A DNA stretch of 50,994 nucleotides, from the NCBI GenBank assembly GCA_023554335.1, contig JAMJQR010000113.1:1-50994 (forward strand). Direction: 5' to 3'. The DNA comes from Candidatus Benthicola marisminoris (GTDB lineage Bacteria; Gemmatimonadota; Gemmatimonadetes; Palauibacterales; Palauibacteraceae). Shown one piece after another: positions 40,206-48,308 of this stretch. The notes beneath the pieces were generated by a model. It did no database searches, was not told where the DNA came from, and saw nothing but the letters and a program-made list of their open reading frames with translations. Numbering within the stretch: the stretch's first letter is position 1; every line of letters starts with the position of its first letter. The translations under genes were made by a program, and so were the position numbers.

Positions 40206-40244
40206 CTCAGCCCCTGGACGCTCCGAAGAGTCCCAGGGGCTGAG
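40206..40244. repeat. Inverted repeat / RNA hairpin with 12-bp perfect arms
   Basis: CTCAGCCCCTGG N15 CCAGGGGCTGAG; two further pairs possible with a 1-nt bulge. Confidence 0.7.
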
Positions 40245-40332
40245 GAAGGATATATTTTCCGCACCGTAGCGTTCTTCTTGGTCGGTTGCGCTCCCCTTCC
40301 AAGAATCGACGAGCCTGGTACCGTTCGTCCGG

Positions 40333-40425
40333 TCAGCTGTGCGGGTTCTCTCGCTCACGGGGAGCTGAGTCATCCACGCCGAACAACTCGTCGTCGCTCT
40401 TGCGGTGCAGCGGCCTACCGGTCAC
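40333..40425 (-). CDS. Candidate 30-aa microprotein or leader peptide
   Basis: GTG start preceded by GGAGGAGG at 7-nt spacing; VTGRPLHRKSDDELFGVDDSAPRERENPHS*; strong promoter upstream. Confidence 0.45.
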   Translation of the reverse strand: MTGRPLHRKSDDELFGVDDSAPRERENPHS

Positions 40426-40453
40426 GCCGGTGCCTCCTCCGCGGCACGGAATA

Positions 40454-40481
40454 ATTATACAATAATTTTGTTTTCGGTCAA
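40454..40481 (-). promoter_or_regulatory. Near-consensus sigma70-type promoter
   Basis: Minus strand TTGACC-16 bp-TATAAT with AT-rich flanks. Confidence 0.65.
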
Positions 40482-40605
40482 CCCCGACTATGCAGCGATC
40501 TGATCTTTTTTTAAAACTTGGGCAATTCCCGCGGACATCCCGCTCCTGATCGCACCGTGCGGATCCCGCATAGGAAAGGCCCATCCGATTGTCAGGGGTG
40601 CTCAC

Positions 40606-42573
40606 TCAATCGGCGAGGAATACGGAGCTTTCCACAGCCAGCCGATCGGCATCCAGGACTCTGCCCTGCTCAGCGAGGAGCCGCAGGGTGCGATTCAGGA
40701 GGGCGTCCGCAGGGAGAGTCGTGGCAAGGCCGGTGGTCGTCCCGACGACGATCAAGGATTCCCGGCAGCGGGAGACCGCTACGTTCAATAGGCGGGGAAA
40801 GTCGGGGTTTCGTCGCTCGTTCAGGAACCAGCTCCCGCCGGGAGGAGCGTCGACGGTGTCCAGAATCACGGCGGTCTTTTCTCTGCCCTGGAAGCGATGG
40901 ATGGTAGCGATCTCGAGGTCCGAGGGCGCGGCTCGCCCGAGTCGTGAGCGAACCTGGCTCCATATCCGGCGCGATTGCAGGCGGTACGGCGTGACAACTC
41001 CCACGTCGTGTACCCCACGGCGAGCGAGGATCTCGAGCAGCTGGATCAGTACCTCGACGTGCGCCGGATTGGCACGCGACCTCTCCGCTCGCTCGACGAT
41101 GGGATCGAGCCCGACGGTATCCACCAGGAGAAGCGGCCGCAGAACGGCCGGCCGGGACGCAACCTCGGGAGCGTCCACCAGGCGTCCGCCGTAGAAGATG
41201 TCGCTGACCAGCTGACGAATCTTGGGCGCCATGCGGTACTGCTCGCTCAACATGGAGCACAGACCGTCCCGTGGATCGGGCAGGTGGCGACCGCCGTCCG
41301 GGTCGATCGACCCGGATTGACGGAAGATGTCCCGGCTGAGCCAGCGCGCCGCGCCCGGTGCCGTGGACATGACCACTGACGGCAGCTGCCGGAAGTCCCC
41401 TACGGCCACGGCCCGCTCGGACGACAGGCAGGCGCCTGCGAAAAGGTACGGGAGAGGAACGGTGCTGGCTTCGTCGACCAGCAGGGAGCGGAACCGAAGC
41501 TTCCACAGGTCGTCGCGAAGCGTGAGACGGGCGAAGGTGGTCAGGACGACATCGGCCCGAGCCAGCACCCTGGCGCCCGCGCGCTGGAATTCGGCAGTCA
41601 GGTGCCCCGCCCGCACCAGGGCCCCGGCCGCTCCCGCCTCGCGGGCACGGGCGAGCACGGTGCCTATTCGCTGCCGGAGTCCCGGCGACCGAGCCCTTGG
41701 GTGCACGATTCCAAGCTCTGCTTCCATCTCGCGCAGGGCCCGGGTCAACTTTCCGGGATCCTTCTCCTCCAGGCGCTGGACCACCGACTCGACGGACAGG
41801 TCCGCGTCCCCGGAAGGGCTGAAGCCGGCGCCCACCCGGACGACGCGGCCATCTGCAGCAGCCTCCGGCCCCATGTGGTCCGCGACCCTGCGGGCTGCCT
41901 CATCGACCGCGACGTTGGTGGTGGCCAGCACGAGCACCCGACCTTCTACCGCCAGCGCGGCCGCTGCCGCCCCGAGCAACCGGGTCTTCCCGGTGCCAGG
42001 CGGCCCCCAGACCAACTGTGTCCGGCTTCCGAGGACCCGCTCCAGGGCCTCCGCCTGACCACGATTGAGCCCCTCCCCGTGCGGTGCCACGGCGGGCCGC
42101 CGGCCGGTCTGAGGAAACTCCAGACCGAACAGGCCCAGAGCCGTATTCGTGTGGTATGCAGAGGGCTCGCCTGCCACGTGGCCAAGGCGGGCGTCGAGGG
42201 CTGAAAGGAGCCAGGTCGGGTCGAACGTGAGCTCTGCCGGACCGGCGAGTCGTCCCAGCCACTCGGTCATGTTGATTCGAATGCCGCGGCTGGCGGGGTC
42301 CCAGCGCGTGACGAATCCGAGGGCGTCCGCGTCCCGGGCCGCAACTCGAACTGCGTCATCAGGCCGGATCACATACCTTCCCGGCGGGAGAGTCCAGTCG
42401 TAAGCGAACCCGACCAGGTCCACGTCGACCTCGTGGCCGCCGGTTGCCTGGACAGGTTGCCCGATGCCCCGCCGACCCAGGTCGTCCTGGATCGCGAGGA
42501 TCTCCTCATCGAGAGCCTGCTCGAAGCACTCCAGGAGATCCGCTAGCGCCGTCGGCTCGGAAGTCGTGTTCAT
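40606..42573 (-). CDS. Superfamily I DNA/RNA helicase (IGHMBP2/Dna2/NAM7-like)
   Basis: LVWGPPGTGKTRLLGAAAAAL; SLLVDEAS; VAVGDFRQLP; SEQYRMAPKIRQLVSDIFYGGRL; IATIHRFQGREKTAVILDTV; VAVSRCRESLIVVG. Confidence 0.9.
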   Translation of the reverse strand: MNTTSEPTALADLLECFEQALDEEILAIQDDLGRRGIGQPVQATGGHEVDVDLVGFAYDWTLPPGRYVIRPDDAVRVAARDADALGFVTRWDPASRGIRINMTEWLGRLAGPAELTFDPTWLLSALDARLGHVAGEPSAYHTNTALGLFGLEFPQTGRRPAVAPHGEGLNRGQAEALERVLGSRTQLVWGPPGTGKTRLLGAAAAALAVEGRVLVLATTNVAVDEAARRVADHMGPEAAADGRVVRVGAGFSPSGDADLSVESVVQRLEEKDPGKLTRALREMEAELGIVHPRARSPGLRQRIGTVLARAREAGAAGALVRAGHLTAEFQRAGARVLARADVVLTTFARLTLRDDLWKLRFRSLLVDEASTVPLPYLFAGACLSSERAVAVGDFRQLPSVVMSTAPGAARWLSRDIFRQSGSIDPDGGRHLPDPRDGLCSMLSEQYRMAPKIRQLVSDIFYGGRLVDAPEVASRPAVLRPLLLVDTVGLDPIVERAERSRANPAHVEVLIQLLEILARRGVHDVGVVTPYRLQSRRIWSQVRSRLGRAAPSDLEIATIHRFQGREKTAVILDTVDAPPGGSWFLNERRNPDFPRLLNVAVSRCRESLIVVGTTTGLATTLPADALLNRTLRLLAEQGRVLDADRLAVESSVFLAD

Positions 42574-42615
42574 GAGCGTCTCAAGGTAGGGGGCGGGGCG
42601 GCGGTTGCCACGGGC

Positions 42616-44064
42616 ATGGGGCGAAGATCACTCGATGGAGGACGCGTGAAGGACAGTGACTTCTTGGGCGACGCCGCGCGCGCGGCTCGTTGGATCGAGT
42701 CGTATCGGCGGAGAGTAGCTGCGCTTCCGGTGCTGCCACGCGTCCAGCCGGGCGAGATCGAAGCGCTTCTGCCGGCCGACCCCCCGGACGAGCCCGGGAG
42801 CTTGGCGAGCCTTCTCGCGGAGATGGACGAGATCATCGTCCCCGGACTGACGCACTGGAATCACCCCGGCTTCATGGCCTATTTCTGCAGTTCCACGACC
42901 GATGCCGGGGTCCTCGCGGAGTTCCTGGCCGCGGAGCTGAACCAGAACGCGATGTTGTGGCGTACGTCCCCGGCCGGGACCGAGCTCGAACGCAAGGTGG
43001 TCGACTGGATACGGCGTTTCGTGGTCCTCCCCGAGGCTTTCGAGGGACTGATCCTGGACACCGCCTCCACCAGCTCCTTCACCGCGCTGCTTGCGGCCCG
43101 CGAGCGGGCGGTGCCCGGAGTCCGCCAGTCGGGGCTCTCGGGTCGGGCCGGCCTCGGCCCGTGCACGGTCTACGTCTCTTCCGAAGCACACAGCTCGGTC
43201 CACAAGTCGGCCCTCGCTGCGGGCATGGGTCTGGAGCAGGTCCGATCCATCCCCGTGGACGATGCGCTTCGAATGATCCCGGACGAGCTGGAGCAAGCCC
43301 TGTCGAGGGACCGGGAGGCGGGCGACACGCCGGTCATGGTTTGCGCCACGATCGGCACGACGTCCACTACAGCCGTGGACCCCGTGTCCGAGATCGCCGG
43401 GGTGTGTTCCCGGCACGGCGTCTGGCTGCACGTGGACGCGGCCTACGCAGGTCCCGCGGCATCGCTGCCCGAGAAACGGAAGCTCTTCGACGGCTGGGAA
43501 CGAGCCGACTCGATCGTCCTGAACCCGCACAAATGGATGTCCACTCCAATCGACTGCAGCGTGCTGCTTTATCGGGACGCTGGGGCGATGAGAGAGCCGC
43601 TGTCGCTGACTCCGGAGTACCTGCGTAGCGAGGAAGACGGGACCAACCTCATGGACATCGGGCTGTCCCTGGGAAGGCGCTTTCGAGCGCTGAAGTTGTG
43701 GTTCCAGTTCAGGCTGGAGGGGGCCCAGGCGATGCGTGCGAGACTGCGCAGTCACATCGCACAGGCGGATCGGGTGGCAAAGTGGATCGAGACGGATCCC
43801 AGATTCGAGCTGGTCGCGCCCCACCCCTTCTCGCTCGTCGTCTTTCGGGCGGTCCCGCCGGACGGGATAGAAGGCGACGAATGGAACCGCGGTCTACTGG
43901 AATCGGTAAACCGTCGGGGTCAGGTGTTCCTCTCTCACACCAAGGTCGGGGGGAGGTATGTTATCCGGATCGCCGTCGGTAGCGCCCGTGGAACGGACGA
44001 GGCGGTCCGCGAAGCCTGGCAGGCGCTGCAGGAAGAATACGATCGGCTCGCGGAAGCGTATTGA
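42616..44064 (+). CDS. PLP-dependent decarboxylase, aromatic-L-amino-acid decarboxylase family
   Basis: HWNHPGFMAYFCSSTTDAGVLAEFLAAELNQNAMLWRTSPAGTELE...WLHVDAAYAGPAA...IVLNPHKWMSTPIDCSVLLYRD. Confidence 0.9.
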   Translation: MGRRSLDGGRVKDSDFLGDAARAARWIESYRRRVAALPVLPRVQPGEIEALLPADPPDEPGSLASLLAEMDEIIVPGLTHWNHPGFMAYFCSSTTDAGVLAEFLAAELNQNAMLWRTSPAGTELERKVVDWIRRFVVLPEAFEGLILDTASTSSFTALLAARERAVPGVRQSGLSGRAGLGPCTVYVSSEAHSSVHKSALAAGMGLEQVRSIPVDDALRMIPDELEQALSRDREAGDTPVMVCATIGTTSTTAVDPVSEIAGVCSRHGVWLHVDAAYAGPAASLPEKRKLFDGWERADSIVLNPHKWMSTPIDCSVLLYRDAGAMREPLSLTPEYLRSEEDGTNLMDIGLSLGRRFRALKLWFQFRLEGAQAMRARLRSHIAQADRVAKWIETDPRFELVAPHPFSLVVFRAVPPDGIEGDEWNRGLLESVNRRGQVFLSHTKVGGRYVIRIAVGSARGTDEAVREAWQALQEEYDRLAEAY

Positions 44065-44071
44065 AATCGGA

Positions 44072-44545
44072 ATGGGAGACGAAGCAATGATGGAAGTCGG
44101 AGACATGGCGCCGGATTTCGAGCTTCCGGCGGACAACGGGGACATGGTGCGACTCGCGGACCTCCGGGGCACCCGGGTGATCCTATACTTCTATCCCAAG
44201 GATGATACGAGCGGCTGCACCAAGCAGGCGTGCGGCTTCCGGGACGCCATGCCGGCGATTCGGGAGCGGGACGCCGTCCTGCTCGGCATCAGCCCCGATC
44301 CCGTGCGATCCCACGAGAAGTTCCGCGACAAGTATGAGCTCAACTTCCCGCTGCTGGCGGACGAGGACCATTCCGTGGCCCTGGCCTACGGCGCGTGGGG
44401 AAAGAAGAAGCTCTACGGCCGCGAGTACGAGGGCATCCTGCGGTCGACCTTCGTGATCGACGCGGACGGGAGAGTCGAGAAGGTATTTCGCAGGGTTCGC
44501 CCGGCGGAGAGCGCCGCGCAGGTTCTCGCCGAGCTCGGCGCGTGA
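44072..44545 (+). CDS. bcp: Thioredoxin-dependent peroxiredoxin, Bcp family
   Basis: VGDMAPDFELPADNGDMVRLADLRGTRVILYFYPKDDTSGCTKQACGFRD. Confidence 0.93.
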   Translation: MGDEAMMEVGDMAPDFELPADNGDMVRLADLRGTRVILYFYPKDDTSGCTKQACGFRDAMPAIRERDAVLLGISPDPVRSHEKFRDKYELNFPLLADEDHSVALAYGAWGKKKLYGREYEGILRSTFVIDADGRVEKVFRRVRPAESAAQVLAELGA

Positions 44546-45219
44546 GGGGCGGCCGGAGCGGGCCTCGGACCCTGGCAATACTCCTCGGCGCCATCTTCGC
44601 GGTGCACCCGGGCGTTGCAGACGCCCAGGAACCGGCCGTGGTCCCTGCCGAACAGGCGGTGATCCTCGAGCGGGCCGATCGCGCTCGCGCGAAGGGGGAT
44701 CCAGATGCGCCGATCCGTATCGTCGAGATCTCGGATTTCGAGTGCCCGTTCTGCGCCCGTTTCTTCGAGGAGTCGTACCGGGCCATCGACAGCATCTACG
44801 TCCAGTCCGGATTGGCGCGCTACGTGTGGATCTCGTTCCCCAACTCCACGCACCCCCGGGCGTGGCCGGCGATCGAGGCGGCGTTCTGCGCGGGTGCGGC
44901 CGGACGGTTCTGGGCCATGCACGACTTGCTGTTCGAGCGACGCGAGGAGTGGAGCGAGGCGGAGGATCTGAACACTTTGTTCGAATCCTGGGCGCCCGAC
45001 GCCGGTGTGGAAGCCGAGTCGTTTGCGGCCTGCCTGCGCAACGATCAGACAGCGCCGCTCCAGGTGAGGGACTACGAGTCGGCCATCACGGCCGGCGTGG
45101 CGAGCACCCCCTTCTTCGTGGTCGGAGACAGCGTGGCCATCCGCGGGGCGGTTCCGTTGGAGACGTTTCGCTCGGCTATAGACAGCGTGCTGGTCCTCAG
45201 GGGACACGAAGCGCCGTGA
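44542..45219 (+). CDS. Exported DsbA-like thioredoxin-fold protein
   Basis: GTG start overlaps the bcp stop (GTGA); signal peptide; IRIVEISDFECPFCARFFEESYRAID; VASTPFFVVGD. Confidence 0.85.
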   Translation: MRGGRSGPRTLAILLGAIFAVHPGVADAQEPAVVPAEQAVILERADRARAKGDPDAPIRIVEISDFECPFCARFFEESYRAIDSIYVQSGLARYVWISFPNSTHPRAWPAIEAAFCAGAAGRFWAMHDLLFERREEWSEAEDLNTLFESWAPDAGVEAESFAACLRNDQTAPLQVRDYESAITAGVASTPFFVVGDSVAIRGAVPLETFRSAIDSVLVLRGHEAP

Positions 45220-45221
45220 GC

Positions 45222-45947
45222 CTAGCGCTCTCCCGCTGACATCCGCTGGAACACGAGACGCATTCCCTCGATGGCCGCTGCGGCCGTATGCGCCGCGTCG
45301 TCGAAGCGGCCGGACAGCTCCCGTTCGCCTACACCCGCGAGCGGTATGTCCAGCGTGAAGTGCACGGAGACGCCCGCAGGTCGTACCTCCGCCGTCCGGT
45401 CCGCCCAGCCGTCCTCGGAGGCATCCAGCGCCCCCTCGATGTGAACCTCCACCACGTCACAGGCGCCTCCAACCTCCTGCGCCATCATGGCCAGCCTACG
45501 GGCCAGGGCCTCGTTGGAATCCGGGTCTGACCGGCGTTCCTGCATCCACAGGTTGGGAGGGGCTACGTCGAGCGCCAGGTACCCCATGTGGACGTCCGGG
45601 TGAAAATCGAGCCTGGATTCCGGGCCCGCAGAGGATCCGGCTACGCCCCCGAACGGGGCGTCGTCCGTTTCCCACGCCAGGTAGGAGAGCAACCCCTCGG
45701 GGCCGATGGCGGCGGCCGCCAGCGCCACCTCGTCGAGGGAGAGCTCGACGAGAACCGAAGGAGCGTGCAGGGCGTCGATGGCTCCCGACTCCATGATGTC
45801 CAGCTCGGACTGGTCGTATGCGAGGCAGCGGAAGAACCAGGAGGTCGGCTCCTGCCTTCCCTCGAACTCGTCGCGGACCCCGAGGCCAGCCCCCCTGAGA
45901 GCGCTCAGGAGATTGTAGGCGATCTGGTGGCGAGTGAAGTTCGGCAC
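45222..45947 (-). CDS. Hypothetical protein, 241 aa
   Basis: Uninterrupted ORF; no family recognised by eye. Confidence 0.7.
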   Translation of the reverse strand: MPNFTRHQIAYNLLSALRGAGLGVRDEFEGRQEPTSWFFRCLAYDQSELDIMESGAIDALHAPSVLVELSLDEVALAAAAIGPEGLLSYLAWETDDAPFGGVAGSSAGPESRLDFHPDVHMGYLALDVAPPNLWMQERRSDPDSNEALARRLAMMAQEVGGACDVVEVHIEGALDASEDGWADRTAEVRPAGVSVHFTLDIPLAGVGERELSGRFDDAAHTAAAAIEGMRLVFQRMSAGER

Positions 45948-45957
45948 AACGAATCTC

Positions 45958-46536
45958 CTAGCGACCGATCATGATGTGCGCCCACGGAGTGCCGGGCAGC
46001 ATCAGCCACGGGGAGTCGCCCTCCGGCCGAGTCGGAAGCCCGAGCGTTTCCGCCGTGGCACCCGGAACGTACACCACCACCAGTCTGCGTGCCTCATCCA
46101 GGTCGCCCGGGCCCGCGTCCGAGCTGATCGAGTAGAGGGCGGCCTGCTTCGGCATCCTGAAGTCACCGGCCTCCAGCGCCTCGTACCGCGCGCTCATCAC
46201 TTCGTCGCTCCCCTCTCCTTCCGCCCTGAGGCGCCGGCCCAATGACATGAAGGGCTCGAGGCTCTCGTGATAGCAGGAGGTGTGAAAGCCCTCCGTAGCC
46301 GGATCGTCGGCGAGGCATACGAGTCCGTTGCTCCCCGCCCGAAGCAGCGTCAGCGGGTCTGTCTCGCGCGGCTCGCCTCCGTAGCCCAACACCGAGGCCG
46401 AGGCACGGAGCGATTCAGGTGCGGCCAGGACGGCCTGCTCAATCTGGTTCTGGCGGTCCGGTCCCGCATCCTGAGCGCTCGCCGTGCAGCCCGTGAGGCC
46501 CAGAAGCAGAAGCGTTGCAGCGGCTCGAACCCGCAT
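45958..46536 (-). CDS. Hypothetical lipoprotein
   Basis: MRVRAAATLLLLGLTGCTASAQ lipobox; no recognised domain. Confidence 0.7.
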   Translation of the reverse strand: MRVRAAATLLLLGLTGCTASAQDAGPDRQNQIEQAVLAAPESLRASASVLGYGGEPRETDPLTLLRAGSNGLVCLADDPATEGFHTSCYHESLEPFMSLGRRLRAEGEGSDEVMSARYEALEAGDFRMPKQAALYSISSDAGPGDLDEARRLVVVYVPGATAETLGLPTRPEGDSPWLMLPGTPWAHIMIGR

Positions 46537-46868
46537 GTTTACCCCCCTCACTTGTCACTTTGTCCCGCCGTGAGATAGCTTGACCCGCTACGGTGTCGGG
46601 ATCGGGTAGCGTGGCCCCACACACGAGGTGCCGGACCCACAGAAATGTACGATAGTCATGGTGTTTACGGCAGATCTCGGGTCCCCGCATGTGGCGGGAC
46701 GGCTTGTCCCGGCCCGCACGCATCACGGCACGCTTCTCGCTACCCACGCGGGGAATTGTGCTCGCTGTAGCCAGCACCGGCGAAGGGAAACTCCCCCTCC
46801 TGGTCGAGGTCATCGAGGTAACGCACGGTGGCCAGCGCGGTTGAACCCTACATGAGAGCGAACAACCC

Positions 46869-47999
46869 ATGCGAATAGCTGTCCCGAAGGAGCATACGCC
46901 GCTCGATCAGCGCGTGGCCATGACCCCGCAGGCGATCAAGCGTCTTGCTTCGGACGAGATCCAGTTCGTCGTGGAAAGCGGGGCCGGGCTCGGAGCCTCT
47001 TTCACAGACGACGAGTACCGCGAAGCCGGCGCCGAGATCGTCCAGGACCTGAAGGCCCTGTTCGATGGCGCGGACGTGGTCACGAAGATCAATGGCCCGG
47101 TCAAGAGGGAGGACGGGACGGACGAAGTCGAGCTGATCCCGGCCGGAGCCCTGTTCCTGGCCCAAATGCGACCGCACGAGAACTCCGAGATTCTCAGCCG
47201 GCTCGCCGAGCGTGGCGTGACCTCGTTCTCGATGGAGCTGATGCCGCGCACGACGCTGGCCCAACGCATGGACTGCCTCTCGGCGTTCAGCACCGTCGCG
47301 GGCTACATGGCGGTCATCCGGGGCGCCGAGGCCGGAAGCAAGTTCTTCCCCATGCTCACCACGGCGGCGGGGACGATACCTCCGGCGCACGTGTTCATCA
47401 TCGGCGCTGGCGTGGCCGGCCTTCAGGCCATCGCCACCGCGCGCCGCCTTGGCGCTGTGGTCGAGGGTTTCGACATCCGGCCCGAGACCAAGGAACAGGT
47501 GGAGAGCCTCGGGGCGAAGTTCGTCGAGTGGGAGGACGCCACCGACGACATGCAGACCGAAGGCGGATACGCCAAGGAAGTGTCGGAGGAGGAAGAGGAG
47601 CGCGAGCGTCAGCTTCTCTCAGATCACATCGCGATGTCCGACGTAGTGGTCACGACGGCGCTCGTTCCGGGCCGTCCGGCACCGAAGCTCATCTCCGAGG
47701 ACATGGTCAAGGGGATGAAGCCCGGGTCGGTGATCGTCGACCTCGCGGCTGAGACCGGTGGCAACTGTGAGCTGACGGTGAAAGGCGAGGTCGTGGAGCG
47801 CCACGGAGTAGTGATCCTCGGCCAGACCGACCTCGCGGCCTCGCTTCCGGTGCACGGAAGCCTGATGTACGGCCGCATCGTATCCGTCCTCCTGCAGCAC
47901 ATCATGAACGACGAGGGCAAGATCGTCATCGACCTCGATGAAGAGATCACGTCCGGGATCACGGTTACGCACGACGGAAATGTGAGGTATCAGCAATGA
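46869..47999 (+). CDS. pntAA: NAD(P) transhydrogenase subunit alpha part 1
   Basis: MRIAVPKEHTPLDQRVAMTPQAIKRL...VFIIGAGVAGLQAIATARRLGAVVEGFDIRPETKEQVESLGAKFVE. Confidence 0.97.
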   Translation: MRIAVPKEHTPLDQRVAMTPQAIKRLASDEIQFVVESGAGLGASFTDDEYREAGAEIVQDLKALFDGADVVTKINGPVKREDGTDEVELIPAGALFLAQMRPHENSEILSRLAERGVTSFSMELMPRTTLAQRMDCLSAFSTVAGYMAVIRGAEAGSKFFPMLTTAAGTIPPAHVFIIGAGVAGLQAIATARRLGAVVEGFDIRPETKEQVESLGAKFVEWEDATDDMQTEGGYAKEVSEEEEERERQLLSDHIAMSDVVVTTALVPGRPAPKLISEDMVKGMKPGSVIVDLAAETGGNCELTVKGEVVERHGVVILGQTDLAASLPVHGSLMYGRIVSVLLQHIMNDEGKIVIDLDEEITSGITVTHDGNVRYQQ

Positions 48000-48289
48000 C
48001 CGGTACGATTCTCATCAGCGTGTATGTCTTCGTGCTGGCGATGTTCGTCGGCTTCGAGGTCATCACGAAGGTCCCTCCCACGCTGCACACGCCGCTGATG
48101 TCGGGCTCCAACGCCATATCCGGCATCTCGATCGTCGGCGCGCTGGTCATCGCGGGCATGGGACAGGGAACGATGTTCGACATCATCGGCATGGTCGCGG
48201 TTATCGCGGCGACCATCAACGTGGTGGGCGGATTCATGGTCACCGACCGGATGCTGCAGATGTTCCGGCGGGACACCGACACGAACTAG
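47996..48289 (+). CDS. pntAB: NAD(P) transhydrogenase subunit alpha part 2
   Basis: FVLAMFVGFEVITKVPPTLHTPLMSGSNAISGISIVGALVIAG...NVVGGFMVTDRMLQMFRR. Confidence 0.97.
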   Translation: MTGTILISVYVFVLAMFVGFEVITKVPPTLHTPLMSGSNAISGISIVGALVIAGMGQGTMFDIIGMVAVIAATINVVGGFMVTDRMLQMFRRDTDTN

Positions 48290-48308
48290 CGAACGCCGAG
48301 GCAGATAG

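Noticed and set aside
40454-40481. Plus-strand reading of the same AT-rich tract as a promoter
   Set aside because: The -35/-10 spacing and downstream SD/start fit only the minus strand well.
42628-43824. 398-aa minus-strand ORF
   Set aside because: Antisense of the PLP decarboxylase.
46628-46855. 75-aa plus-strand ORF upstream of pntAA
   Set aside because: No SD, no similarity by eye, Arg/His-rich composition; more likely leader or intergenic sequence.
46552-46868. Known NAD+ riboswitch class upstream of pntAA
   Set aside because: I could not recognise the conserved sequence blocks of the described NAD+ riboswitches; only alternative hairpins are reported.
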